Below are positions 20,651-31,229 of a stretch of DNA of 64,000 bases, in pieces. Source of the stretch: Antennarius striatus (lineage: Eukaryota > Chordata > Actinopteri > Lophiiformes > Antennariidae); contig NC_090780.1 of assembly GCF_040054535.1 (NCBI RefSeq), positions 5,621,001 through 5,685,000 on the forward strand. Reading direction: 5' to 3'. Both the position numbers and the translations under genes were made by a program. The notes beneath the pieces were generated by a model. That model worked only from the letters and a program-made list of their open reading frames with translations. It did no database searches and was not told the DNA's origin. The stretch's first letter is position 1. Each line of letters begins with the position of its first letter.

Positions 20651-20835
20651 CTCAGGAAGCATTCGTGGATTCGTCAGAAATTGGGCATATCACCCATAAT
20701 AATAATAATCTAATCTAATAATCTGGATAACTGAGAACATACACAGACATCAAGTAAATGAGTTTCTAATATGAATATGACATTATGAATGTAAGGGTGC
20801 AGCGTCTTTTTGAGTACAGCAGTGGTCCCGGGGGT

Positions 20836-21237
20836 TAATTTATTTTATTTTTTTTTAATTTTACATACTGGTTTGATCCCCGAAGGGAAATTAAGAACGC
20901 ACACTCTAGCTACTGATTACAAACGCATGCATACATATATATTTGTGAGTACAGGCCCCTGTATCACACACACACACAGGGGGGCCTGTAGGCATGCAGG
21001 GGAGATAGAGTGACAGGCAGCTCCTTCTTGGTGCGCCTCAAATGAGCAATTTGTAAAGGGGACGGCACCTTGCTCAAGGGTGCCTCGGCAGTGCTCCAGG
21101 GATGAGCTGACACCTCCCACTGTCAGCTCACCTCCGGGTATTTTTGGGGGGGGCAGGAGCGGGAATCGAACCGCTGATCTTAAATCATAGGACGACCCGC
21201 TCTACCGCCCGCTTTACCACTGAGCCACTGCCGCCCC
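20836..21237 (-). repeat. tRNA-derived SINE, copy 1
   Basis: In reverse it opens with A box TGGCTCAGTGG and B box GGTTCGATTCC, then a body with GGTGAGCTGACAGTGGGAGG and GCATGCCTACAGGCCCCCCT, and a tail AATTTCCCTTCGGGGATC followed by an A-rich end. The A-box region carries an internal 12-base duplication shared with copy 2. Confidence 0.88.
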
Positions 21238-21332
21238 TTAGAATTAGGGTCATTTGGTTAGGTTAGGGTCATTTGGTATCGGTTCGCACAGAAAGAAAAA
21301 ATAAACTACATTTCTTCCATTTTATTTATTTC

Positions 21333-21570
21333 TGACAACAAGTCTAATACAGATGTCCGGGCTCTCCTAGTGTCCCTGACTGCCGGTACAACACAGGTCC
21401 TGCATCAAACGCAGCTGAAGAAGAGCAAATTCTATCTTGGCCCGGTCAAATTTAAACAATTCAGATTAGGAATATGCATGAGGGGATGTGGTGTCTTCTC
21501 GTCCAATCAGATCGTGACAGATTTTCGGCCGCTTCTTCTCGGTGTAGTTTCCGTTTCCGGTTTCACCCTG
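21333..21570 (+). repeat. Dispersed repeat, inverted pair with 30.96 kb
   Basis: It matches the reverse complement of 30957-31190: GACAACAAGTCTAATACAGA, CAGCTGAAGAAGAGCAAATT, CCAATCAGATCGTGACAG. Family not recognised. Confidence 0.8.
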
Positions 21571-21577
21571 TAAACAA

Positions 21578-21580
<3 letters not shown>

Positions 21581-21655
<75 letters not shown>
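21581..21655. repeat. TG microsatellite
   Basis: About 37 uninterrupted TG units. Confidence 0.97.
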
Positions 21656-21656
<1 letters not shown>

Positions 21657-21867
21657 AAATTAGATTAGTTCAAGTGTGTGGAAATTTACTGAGACAGAGT
21701 GATAGAACAGGTTATTGTATGATTAAAACCAAATAGTTAATGCAGCCAGCAAAATAATGAAAAATAAAGCAAAAAAATGAATATCGTGTATTTAAATCTC
21801 TTCAGAAGTCTGAAAGATGTTTTATTTTGAAAAATTACCCGATTCTCTGTTACATCCATCTATGTCA

Positions 21868-22509
21868 GTTGTCCCCACTTGACAGGTTACCAGCCAGCCC
21901 ACAACTGCGGCAAAGCCAAGGCAATCCTGACATCGCCCAAAAAGTATAGAAAACCCTGCTTCCATTTCCAACCTCCTGTCTTTGTTAAGCGGGATTTACT
22001 GCAGTGACCGTAAAGAAAACAAAACTGCAGGGTAGACCGGACGTCCGGTACACACTTCAGGTGTCATTGTCTCTCGTTACCCCTAGATCAGAAGTCCTCA
22101 ACCACTAATTCTCATTATTGTAATTATAATTATTATTATTTGATTGACTTGTTCACCCTTTTTTGTGTAAATGATCAGTATTTCTCCTACGTTAAATGCA
22201 CTGTTTTGTAAGTTGCCATATTTCAAAATAAACCTCATTAGTGCTGTCACTTGAATCAAGTTTTTCATACAGTATAATTATTTCTTACAATTATTTCGTT
22301 TACAGAGATGTTGATTACCAATTTAAGAAAAAAAGTTGTTTATTGTCTGTTGATGTCTGCATTTACATGAAACCTCTGCGGATGATTTATTATTAGATTA
22401 CAGCTGTCCTGGCGTCATTAATGATTATAGAGCAAATGAAGGCCGGTCCGTGAAAATATTGTCTTAGATGAAACCGGTCCGTGGCGCAATAAAAGTTGGG
22501 GACCACTGT
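21868..22509. mobile_element. hAT-type non-autonomous element
   Basis: The right end reads, in reverse, CAGTGGTCCCCAACTTTTAT and GCGCCACGGACCGGTTTCAT, a widespread hAT terminal sequence; the left end CAGTTGTCCCC at 21868 is a weaker match. No 8-bp target duplication could be confirmed. Confidence 0.6.
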
Positions 22510-23404
22510 AGTACAGGACTTGCATCAAATATAGGTTCCAATACTGTTATTATGTAGTTATTATTTAAAGATCAGTGAAAACTGAAAAACTTGTTGGTGA
22601 CACAAGCCACATCCTTCGGTGATGTCCTCTTTCTTCTCATACTGACTCTGACCCTGACATTGACTCTGCCTTTGTTGACTTTTCATGTTTGAAATCTGAA
22701 ACAAAAACTCCCTTATGTGTATATAATTGGTCATTATCTGCCACAGGCGGGCAACAGCTATTGAGTTCTGTCACGCTATTTGTTTATCCATCTCATGTTG
22801 TTAAGATTGGTAATGTAGCCACAAGAGGACACAAGCCAGTGTCTTATTGTGCCGGTCCCAAGCCCAGATAAATACAGAGGGTTGCGTCAGGAAGGGCATC
22901 CGGCGTAAAACTTTTGCCAAATCAAAGATGCGAATCAAACCTATGACTTCCATACCGGATCGGTCGAGGCCCGGGTTAACAACGACCGCCATCGGCGCTG
23001 TTGACCTACAGGGCGCCGGTGGAAATTGGATTACTGTTAGTCGAAGAAGGAGAGGAGGAAAGTGCGTTCGCTCGAAGAAAGAGAAGAGGAACACCAAGAG
23101 TATAGGACTAAGAGTAGGGACGTTGAATGTTGGAACTATGACAGGAAAAGGTAGAGAGTTGGTTGACATGATGCAGAGAAGGAAGGTAGACATACTATGT
23201 GTACAGGAGACCAGGTGGAAAGGTAGCAAGGCTAGAAGTTTAGGAGCAGGGTTCAAGTTGTTCTATCATGGTGTAGATGGGAAGAGAAATGGAGTAGGAG
23301 TTATCTTGAAGGAGGAGTTTGTTAGGAATGTCCTGGAGGTCAAAAGAGTGTCAGATAGAGTGATGAGTCTGAAGCTAGAAATAGAAGGTGTGATGTTCAA
23401 TGTT

Positions 23405-23803
23405 TTAATTTTTTTAATTTTTTTTAATTTTATATACTGGTTTGATCCCCGAAGGGAAATTAAGACAGCACACTCTAGCTACTGATTACAAACGCATGCA
23501 TACATGTGAGTACAGGCCCCTGTATCACACACACACACACAAGGGGGCCTGTAGGCATGCAGGGGAGGTAGAGTGGCAGGCAGCTCCTTCTTGGTGCGCC
23601 TCAAATGAGCAATTTTTTTGTAAAGGGGACGGCACCTTGCTCAAGGGTGCCTCGGCAGTGCTCCGGAGATGAGCTGACACCTCCCACTGTCAGCTCACCT
23701 CCGGGTATATTTTGGGGGGGGCGGGAGCGGGAATCGAACCGCCGATCTTGAATCATAGGACGACCTGCTCTACCGCCCGCTTTACCACTGAGCCACTGCC
23801 GCT
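23405..23803 (-). repeat. tRNA-derived SINE, copy 2, inside the RTE endonuclease
   Basis: Nearly identical to 20836-21237, with perfect B box GGTTCGATTCC in reverse. It is flanked by AATGTT at 23399-23404 and 23804-23809. Removing one AATGTT plus the SINE leaves the endonuclease frame open, which fixes both boundaries. Confidence 0.93.
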
Positions 23804-23881
23804 AATGTTGTTAGCGGGTATGCTCCACAGGTAGGATGTGAGCTGGAGGAGAAGGAGAAATTCTGGTCGGACTTTGATGAA

Positions 23882-26317
23882 GTGATGCAGAGCATGCCTA
23901 GAAGTGAGAGAGTTGTCATCGGAGCAGACTTCAATGGATATGTTGGTGCAGGAAACAGAGGTGATGAGGAGGTGATGGGCAGGTTTGGTATCCAGGAGAG
24001 GAACGCAGAAGGACAGATGGTAGTTGACTTTGCAAAAAGGATGGAAATGGCTGTAGTGAATACTTTCTTCCAGAAGAGGCAGGAACATAGAGTGACCTAT
24101 AAGAGTGGCGGTAGGAGCACACAGGTAGACTACATCTTGTGTAGACGGTGTAACCTGAAAGAGATCAGTGACTGTAAAGTAGTGGTAAGTGAGAGTGTAG
24201 CCAAACAGCATAGGATGGTGGTGTGTAGGATGACTCTGGTGGTGAGGAAGATCAAGAGGGCAAAGGCAGAGCAGAAGACAAAATGGTGGAAGCTGAAAAA
24301 GGAAGAGTGTTGCAGGACTTTTAGGAAGGAGTTAAGACAGGCTCTGGGTGGTCAGGAGGTGCTTCCAGATGACTGGACAACTACAGCTAATGTGATCAGG
24401 GAGACAGGTAGGAGAGTACTTGGTGTGTCATCTGGAAGGAAAGTAGATAAGGAGACTTGGTGGTGGAATGAGGAGGTACAGGAGTGTATACAGAGAAAGA
24501 GGTTAGCTAAGAAGAAGTGGGACACTGAGAGGACTGAGGAGAGTAGACAGGAGTACAGGGAGATGCAGCGTAAGGTGAAGGTAGAGGTAGCAAAGGCCAA
24601 ACAAGAAGCTTATGATGACTTGTATGCTAGGTTGGACAGTAAGGAGGGAGAGACTGATCTATACCGGTTGGCAAGACAGAGAGATAGAGATGGGAAGGAC
24701 GTGCAGCAGGTTAGGGTGATTAAGGATAGAGATGGAAGTCTATTGACAGGTGCCAGTAGTGTGATGGGAAGATGGAAAGAGTACTTTGAAGAGTTGATGA
24801 ACGTGGAAAATGAGAGAGAACAAAGACTAGAAGAGGTGACTGTTGTGGACCAGGATGTAGCAAAGATTAGTCAGGATGAAGTGAGAAGGGCATTGAAGAG
24901 GATGAAGAGTGGAAAGGCAGTCGGTCCTGATGATATACCTGTAGAGGTATGGAAGTGTCTAGGAGAGGTGGCAGTAGAGTTTCTGACTGGGTTGTTTAAC
25001 AGGATCTTAGATAGTGAGAAGATGCCTGAGGAATGGAGGAGAAGTGTGCCGGTGCCCATTTTTAAGAACAAGGGAGATGTGCAGAGTTGTGGCAACTACA
25101 GAGGAATAAAGCTGATGAGCCATACAATGAAGTTATGGGAGAGAGTAGTGGAAGCTAGACTAAGGGCAGAAGTGAACATTTGTGAGCAGCAGTATGGTTT
25201 CATGCCAAAAAAGAGTACTACAGATGCAGTATTTGCGTTGAGGATGTTGATAGAGAAGTACAGAGAAGGCCAAAGGGAGCTGCATTGTGTTTTTATAGAT
25301 CTGGAGAAAGCTTACGACAGGGTGCCCAGAGAGGAACTGTGGTATTGTATGAGGAAGTCTGGAGTGGCAGAGAAGTATGTTAGAGCAGTGCAGGACATGT
25401 ATGAGGACTGTAAGACAGTGGTGAGGTGTGCTGTAGGTGTGACAGAGGAGTTCAAGGTGGAGGTGGGACTGCATCAGGAATCAGCTCTGAGCCCCTTCTT
25501 GTTCGCTATGGTGATGGACAGGCTAACAGACGAGGTTAGACAGGAATCTCCATGGACTATGATGTTTGCAGATGACATTGTGATCTGTAGTGAGAGCAGG
25601 GAACAGGTGGAGGAGAAGCTAGAGAGGTGGAGGTTTGTCCTGGAAAGGAGAGGAATGAAGGTTAGCCGCAGTAAGACAGAGTACATGTGTGTGAATGAGA
25701 GGGACCCAAGTGGAAGAGTGAGGTTACAGGGAGAAGAGATCAAGAAGGTGGAGGATTTTATGTACTTAGGGTCAACAGTCCAGAGCAATGGAGAGTGTGG
25801 AAAAGAGGTGAAGAAGCGTGTACAGGCAGGATGGAACGGGTGGAGGAAAGTGTCAGGTGTGATGTGTGATAGAAGAGTTTCAGCTAAAATGAAAGGAAAG
25901 GTGTACAAAACTGTGGTGAGACCAGCGGTGTTGTTTGGTCTAGAGACAGTGTCACTGAGGAAAACACAGGAGACAGAGCTGGAGGTAGCAGAGATGAAGA
26001 TGCTGAGGTTCTGTCTGGGAGTGACCAGGAAGGATAGGATCAGGAATGAGTACATCAGAGGGACAGCACATGTTAGAGGTTTTGGAGATAAAGTCAGAGA
26101 GGCCAGACTGAGATGGTTTGGACATGTCCAGAGGAGAGATAGTGAACATATTGGTAGACGGATGTTGAGTTTTGAACTGCCAGGCAGGAGGCCTAGAAGA
26201 AGACCAAAGAGGAGGTTTATGGATGTAATGAGGGAAGACATGAAGGTAGTTGGTCTGAGAGAAGAGGATTCAAAGGACAGGGCTAGATGGAGGAAATTGA
26301 TTCGCTGTGACCCCTGA
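23882..26317 (+). CDS. RTE ORF2, part after the SINE (811 codons open)
   Basis: This is the longest open frame in the window. It encodes the second half of the APE-type endonuclease, the whole RT and the C-terminal domain of the RTE element. Translation from the internal Met is only formal, since the true start lies before the SINE. The element would nick DNA and reverse-transcribe its own RNA. The catalytic FADD is intact; Gly to Glu in the HQG(S)ALSP block may impair template binding. Confidence 0.85.
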   Translation: MMQSMPRSERVVIGADFNGYVGAGNRGDEEVMGRFGIQERNAEGQMVVDFAKRMEMAVVNTFFQKRQEHRVTYKSGGRSTQVDYILCRRCNLKEISDCKVVVSESVAKQHRMVVCRMTLVVRKIKRAKAEQKTKWWKLKKEECCRTFRKELRQALGGQEVLPDDWTTTANVIRETGRRVLGVSSGRKVDKETWWWNEEVQECIQRKRLAKKKWDTERTEESRQEYREMQRKVKVEVAKAKQEAYDDLYARLDSKEGETDLYRLARQRDRDGKDVQQVRVIKDRDGSLLTGASSVMGRWKEYFEELMNVENEREQRLEEVTVVDQDVAKISQDEVRRALKRMKSGKAVGPDDIPVEVWKCLGEVAVEFLTGLFNRILDSEKMPEEWRRSVPVPIFKNKGDVQSCGNYRGIKLMSHTMKLWERVVEARLRAEVNICEQQYGFMPKKSTTDAVFALRMLIEKYREGQRELHCVFIDLEKAYDRVPREELWYCMRKSGVAEKYVRAVQDMYEDCKTVVRCAVGVTEEFKVEVGLHQESALSPFLFAMVMDRLTDEVRQESPWTMMFADDIVICSESREQVEEKLERWRFVLERRGMKVSRSKTEYMCVNERDPSGRVRLQGEEIKKVEDFMYLGSTVQSNGECGKEVKKRVQAGWNGWRKVSGVMCDRRVSAKMKGKVYKTVVRPAVLFGLETVSLRKTQETELEVAEMKMLRFCLGVTRKDRIRNEYIRGTAHVRGFGDKVREARLRWFGHVQRRDSEHIGRRMLSFELPGRRPRRRPKRRFMDVMREDMKVVGLREEDSKDRARWRKLIRCDP

Positions 26318-26397
26318 AGGCAAAAGCCGAAAGGAAAAGAAGTGCTCCCTGTCAGAGGGCCGTCATCCTCACCACACTTCCTCCTCCCACTCTTCCT

Positions 26398-26760
26398 GTG
26401 ATGTGCATTTCAATTGATCCTGTGTCTATCTCTTCCCTACTGTCACAGAGAGTTTTTTTGAAATCTGTTGGGAAACCCACTTGTCATATTGGTAATGTTG
26501 CCTCCCTCCTAGATGCCATCTTTTTACCTTCCCAAATCACTCTTATTAAGTGCGCTGTGCTCACCTCCTCTGTTGATCCTGTTGCTCGGGGCAATGCTTG
26601 GGCAGACGCAGCCGCCAAAGCAGCTGCTTTTTGACCCATTTCCGCTCCATCTTCCTTCCTCTCTGCAGAACCTATCTCTCAGAACCTTTTGACTATGTGT
26701 CAAAAGAGAGGATGTGCTCAGGTGTAAACCAACATTGGTTCACCAAGGGTTTCAACATGT
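26398..26760 (+). pseudogene. Endogenous retrovirus pol relic, RNase H part
   Basis: A short frame at 26440-26635 ends with a typical RNase H C-terminus (GNAWADAAAKAAA preceded by the DPVARG block). It is cut off upstream by the RTE element and downstream by a V-SINE, and continues in the integrase piece at 27127. An old, incomplete copy with no envelope gene seen. Confidence 0.65.
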
Positions 26761-27113
26761 CATGTCACCTTCAGATTACCACCGCTATATCCGCCGCAGC
26801 GGGTCACGGGGAGCCGGAGCCTATCTCGGCGGCATAGGGCTTGAGGCGGGGGACACTCCGGGCACAACGCCAGTGCACCGCAGAGCCACACACAAAGACA
26901 TACAACCATGCACACACACTCAGGCTACAGGCAATTTGGAACAGCCAATCAACCTGAAGTGTATGCTTTTGGAGGTGGGAAGAAGCCAGAGAACCCGGAG
27001 AGAACCCACGCAGACACGGGGAGAGCATGCAAACTCTGCACAGAGCCGGACTCGAACCCGGTCCGCCGTGTTTTGAGGCGGCAGCGCTACCCGCTGCGCA
27101 ACCGTGCCGCCCC
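26761..27113 (-). repeat. V-SINE with 13-bp target duplication
   Basis: Same family as 18906-19274 (B box GGTTCGAGTCC in reverse). GGTTTCAACATGT occurs exactly at 26748-26760 and 27114-27126, so insertion boundaries are certain. It interrupts the retroviral pol relic. Confidence 0.95.
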
Positions 27114-27126
27114 GGTTTCAACATGT

Positions 27127-28030
27127 TTGCTTCTAATTTTCATAAAAATTGTTTGATTTGTTCACAAAACAATGCTGGACGGACACGTCCATTGACTCGG
27201 TAAGTGGCTCACCCCATACCACAGTTACCTTTTCAATATCTAATGATGGACTTGGTGGAACTTTCTCCATATGAAGGAAAGAAAAATTGCTTGGTTATTG
27301 TTGATGTGTTTTCTAAATGGGTCGATGCCTTCCCAACAAAACATCCATCTACTTCATCAGTGGCAAAGGCTCTAATCACAGACATCATCCCCAGATGAGG
27401 AATCCCTGCAATGATTTCATCAAATAATGGTACACACTTTGCTAAAAAAATACTTTCAGAACTCGGTGACAGGTTACAGTTACACCTTAGAAAACATTGT
27501 TACCACCCACAATCTGGAGGTGCGGTGGAATGAGAAAATGGTGTTTTGAAAGCACAATTGGCAGTGTTGTGCTGAGACTGGATTTTCCTGAATGGAGTGT
27601 CTGCCCTTTGTACTGATGCAAAATCGCCTCCAGGCCAGTCCTAACAACAATTTATTCCCTTTTGAGATTTCGTTTGGACGACTTCCAAATACTGGCCTAG
27701 CACCCAACTCGACTGCTCCATAGCCGACTGCCCTGTATAACGATGCAATAATCCAACACTACATTACCCTCACACAGGTGCTGACCAAAACCAGAGAGAG
27801 TTTGTACTGCTCTCCTAGTGCTTGCCGACACACACTCCATCCTGCCTGGTGACTTTGTGTTGGTGACGAAGACACAACAAAAGTCATGGAAACATCAGCG
27901 CTGGTTAGGCCAATTCCAGGTCCAGCTGACCACCCACACTGCTGTGAAATCACTGAGCGGCCCACGTGGATACCTGCTACCCACTGTTAGATCCTGCCCC
28001 ACCCACCAACGCTGCCACTAGATGAGCGAC
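27127..28030 (+). pseudogene. Endogenous retrovirus integrase relic
   Basis: Integrase-core text (LMMDLVELSP, LVIVDVFSKWVDAFPTKHPS, then later YHPQSGGAVE) is followed by a degraded C-terminal domain to about 28020. It carries many in-frame stops (for example at 27396, 27531, 27573). The pattern resembles gammaretrovirus-like fish elements, but subgroup cannot be settled. Non-functional. Confidence 0.75.
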
Positions 28031-28189
28031 GACACTCGATATCCCCTGTAACCTGCGACACCAACTGCTGTTGACCCACCGGTGACGCAGGACATCTTGA
28101 TGCAGGACATTGTGCTGCCAGATTTCCGCACTTTCACCTGCAGTCTTGACCTGAGCCAAGTGCCTTCTGATGCACAGTGACTGTGTAGG

Positions 28190-29130
28190 TTCTCAGTTAT
28201 CCGGTTCTTGGTTATCCAAAGCTGTTTAAATCAATCTACTGGACTTTAAGAAAGTTCTTGAAGACGTTTCGTCTCTCATCCAAGAGACTTCTTCAGTTCT
28301 AAAGGTGGCTGGTCTTGTCCCAGCTTATTAACCCTGTGGGGTGTGGTCAGTGCTATTCACATTCCGACGACCGTCGTTGAAACCCACCTGGCTCCTCAAT
28401 GAACATTGATAGGGGTGTCAAAGCGGGGTCGTGTAAATGTGAGTTTCACCTTTGAATACTAATGAGGGCCATTAGTATGAGACACATCACCTGGGTTAAT
28501 CTGCTGAGACAATCTTTTTGGGAGTAAATGGGCGAAAGGTGATGTCACAGACCACCCCCCTGTTCAGAGATTATTCTCCACTTTGACATGGATGGCTTCT
28601 TTCACTCCTTTCTCAAACTATTTGTCTTCCCCGTCCAAGTTATGAACATTGGTATTCTGAAATGAGTGTCCCTCTTCCATGAGATGAAGGAAGACTGCTA
28701 AGTCTTGTCCTGTGTTCCAGTGTATTTTAAGCCGGCAAACACCCTCCAACAAAGACTGGTCCACCCTAAAGACCCCATACCACAGTCAGAAGAGCGATTT
28801 GGTGTATGCAGTTAAATGCAACGAGGAATGATCAGATGTCTACATAGTGGAAACCAAACAACCACTACACAGGCGTATGGCTCAACACAGAAGAGCCAAC
28901 TCGTCAGGACAGGACTCAGCAGTCTTCCTTCACCTCAAGGAAGAGGGACACTCATTTCAGGATACCAATGTTCAGATCTTGGACAGGGAAGACAAATGGT
29001 TTGAGAGAGGAGTGAAAGAAGCCAGCTATGTCAATGTGGAGAAGCCATCTCTGAACAGGGGGGTGGTGCGACATCCCTTGGTCGTAGAACAACGGACCAG
29101 CTCTTTAATCCTAGGGGTACCCTAGAGGGG
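28190..29130 (+). pseudogene. Penelope-like element (GIY-YIG end)
   Basis: The front part holds the fish Penelope-associated repeat GAAGACGTTTCGTCTCTCAT, then GAGACTTCTTCAGTTCT. The rear (28740-29110) encodes a GIY-YIG type endonuclease: KSDLVYAVKCNEE, stop, SDVYIVETKQPLHRRMAQHR, then FLHLKEEGHSFQDTNVQIL and WFERGVKEASYVNVEKPSLN. The conserved Gly of YIGE is Val and the preceding Cys codon is TGA. Only the 3' part is present; the RT is missing. Confidence 0.8.
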
Positions 29131-29139
29131 GCTTGGGAA

Positions 29140-29365
29140 TGTGCCCATCCAGTCTACATGTGGTTTGTGGACTTGGAGAAGGTGTAAGATCGGGTCCCCA
29201 GGGACTTGCTGTGGGCTGTATTGCTGGTGTTTGGGCTGAGAGGACCTCTCCTCAGGTCCATCCAATCCCTGTACGCCCAAAGTGAGAGTTGTGTTGGGTT
29301 CTCTGCAGTAAGTTGGACTTGTTCTGAGTGGCTGTTGGCCTTCACCAGGACTGTGCTTTGTCACT
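29140..29365 (+). pseudogene. LINE reverse transcriptase fragment
   Basis: Encodes FVDLEKV, stop, DRVPRDLLWAVLL and GPLLRSIQSLYAQSES, the palm-start block of RTE-like RTs with a stop in place of the residue before DRVP. No flanking RT blocks remain. Confidence 0.6.
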
Positions 29366-29559
29366 TAAGTGATTTAGACATTATACACATGCTATTTGCT
29401 AATGCTATTTTGCTAGCTTCATAGTAGTTCACTTTAATCACACACTCATTTAATCTTTTCAGACATTGAACCCTGTCCCAATACACACAGAGCTCACAGA
29501 ACTCATTTAATCTTTTCATAACCTTGAAATCTGCACACATTTAAACTCACCTATTCTGA

Positions 29560-29621
29560 CACACACGCACGCACGCACGCACGCACTTACACACACACAC
29601 GCACGCACGCACGCACCCACG

Positions 29622-29668
<47 letters not shown>
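29560..29668. repeat. CA / GCAC microsatellite
   Basis: (CA)n mixed with (CGCA)n blocks. Confidence 0.95.
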
Positions 29669-29699
29669 GTCAGCGGTTCCATTTATGGAAGTTTTAAAG

Positions 29700-30956
29700 G
29701 ATTAAACTGGAGACTATTTACTATTGTAATGTTCTGTTATCAGGGTTGCCTCGGTCTGGTACTAGGGGCCTTCAGATGGTTCAGAACACAGCAGCAAGAA
29801 TATTAACTAAAACTAGGAAATTTGACCTTATCACCCCAGTTTGAGCTGCATTACACTGGCTCCCGATTCATGTTAGATCCGATTTTAAGGTACTCTTATT
29901 AACAAACAAAAGCATTAAAGGGCTTGCTCCAACCTATCTGTCTGATCTTGTTAAACCTTACACGCTGACTAGGGCTCTCCGCTCTCAGAATACAGGTCTC
30001 TTGTGTGTTCCTAGAGTTAAAAAGAAGTCAGCTGGCCAGAGGGCCTTCTCCTATCGTGCCCCTTTCTTGTGGAATAACCTCCCTATAGGTATTAGACAGT
30101 TTGAATCTGTAAATGTCTTTAAATCTAGACTCAAAACATATCTGTTCAACCTAACATATAAGTAATATCGGGGGTGGCAGTCTCAATGTTTAGGTTTAGC
30201 CTAGTCCTGCCGACGAGTCATAGGATTTCTTAGTTAGGCCCCTGCCTCCCATTAATCCTCTGCTATTCTGGTCCCTCTAGCACCCCTCTCGCCCCTGCTC
30301 TCTCTGTCTCTCTCCCTTCTTCTCCTGTTCTCTCTCGCAGGCCTTTGTGTGGTGGATCATCGGCAATCGGCTACCTCTGTCTGCTTCCGTGGCTGGCGAT
30401 AGCACAAGCTGTACAGTGGTCCTGTTTTCATAATCCATTAGGGGAGTGCTGGTTCTGCCTCATTTGGTTCTGCTGTGGTTTTGGGGTTTTGCCAGAGTAA
30501 CCTTAAACTATAACTTTTTTGAGCTCAATGACTTAGGCACTGTTTGGTCTGTCCTCAGAGTGGTGGATCCTCGGCAATCGGTGACCTCTGTGTGCTTCAT
30601 CGGCTGGTGATGACTCGCTCTACTGGATGGATCAGCGTGCCTTTGTCATACATTTATTATTGTTACTGTTATTATTATTGTGTTGTTAATCTGTACATGT
30701 GGTATCTATTGCTTCGTCTGTCCACTCCTGGAAGAGGGGTCCCTCCTCTGCAGTCTTCCTGAGGTTTCTCCCATCCATTTTTTCCCCTGTTAAAAGGGTT
30801 TTGGGGGGAGTTGTTCCTTATCCGATGCGAGGGTCGCACTGCTTGCAGTGCACAAAGGTCAGAGGGATATCGTCCATGTGCAGATTGTAAAGCCCTTTGA
30901 GACATTGTTTGTGAATCTGGGCTATATAAAAATAAATAAACTTGAAACTTGAAACT
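29700..30956 (+). pseudogene. L2-like LINE C-terminus and 3' UTR
   Basis: One frame with a single stop reads QNTAARILTKTRKFDLITPV, stop, ALHWLPIHVRSDFKVLLLTN, LAPTYLSDLVKPYTLTRALR and FLWNNLPIGIRQFESVNVFK. A long UTR then ends in GGCTATATAAAAATAAATAA and CTTGAAACTTG repeats. Confidence 0.8.
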
Positions 30957-31195
30957 TGAGACGGGAACTACACCGAGAAGAAGGGCCGAAAACCTGTCAC
31001 GATCTGATTGGACCAGAAGACACCACATCTCCTAATGCATATTTCTAATCTGAATTTTTTAAATTTGACTGGGCCAAGATAGAATTTGCTCTTCTTCAGC
31101 TGCTTCTGATGTAAGACCCGTGTAGTACCTGCAGTCAGGGAGACGGAGAGACCCCGGATATCTGTATTAGACTTGTTGTCAGGAATAAACTTTTT
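30957..31195 (-). repeat. Dispersed repeat, inverted pair with 21.3 kb
   Basis: Reverse complement of 21333-21570 with some divergence; it begins directly after the L2 tail. Confidence 0.8.
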
Positions 31196-31229
31196 AAACT
31201 TATGATAATCGGCTAAGTCTCCTACTTTA

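Larger units (their letters stand above)
22843..26340 (+). mobile_element. RTE-clade LINE, near full length, split by a SINE
   Basis: One long coding region covers endonuclease and reverse transcriptase. Part 1 (22847-23404) has TLNVGTMTGKGRELVD, ILCVQETRWKG and VILKEEFVRNVLEV. After the SINE the frame continues as GYAPQVG..., VVIGADFNGYVGAG and VDYILCRR (endonuclease), then KSGKAVGPDDIPVEVWK, CVFIDLEKAYDRVPREELW and MMFADDIVI (25565-25576) of the RT, and a C-terminus with RWFGHVQRRDS to stop at 26317. Apart from the SINE I see no frameshift or stop, so the copy is young. One oddity: HQESALSP where the 52.3 kb copy has HQGSALSP (codon 25478). The 3' end is GCCGAAAGGAAAAGAAG. Confidence 0.9.

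Noticed and set aside
25474..26241. 255-codon minus-strand frame
   Set aside because: Antisense of the RTE coding region, recurring wherever the RTE occurs; no independent support.
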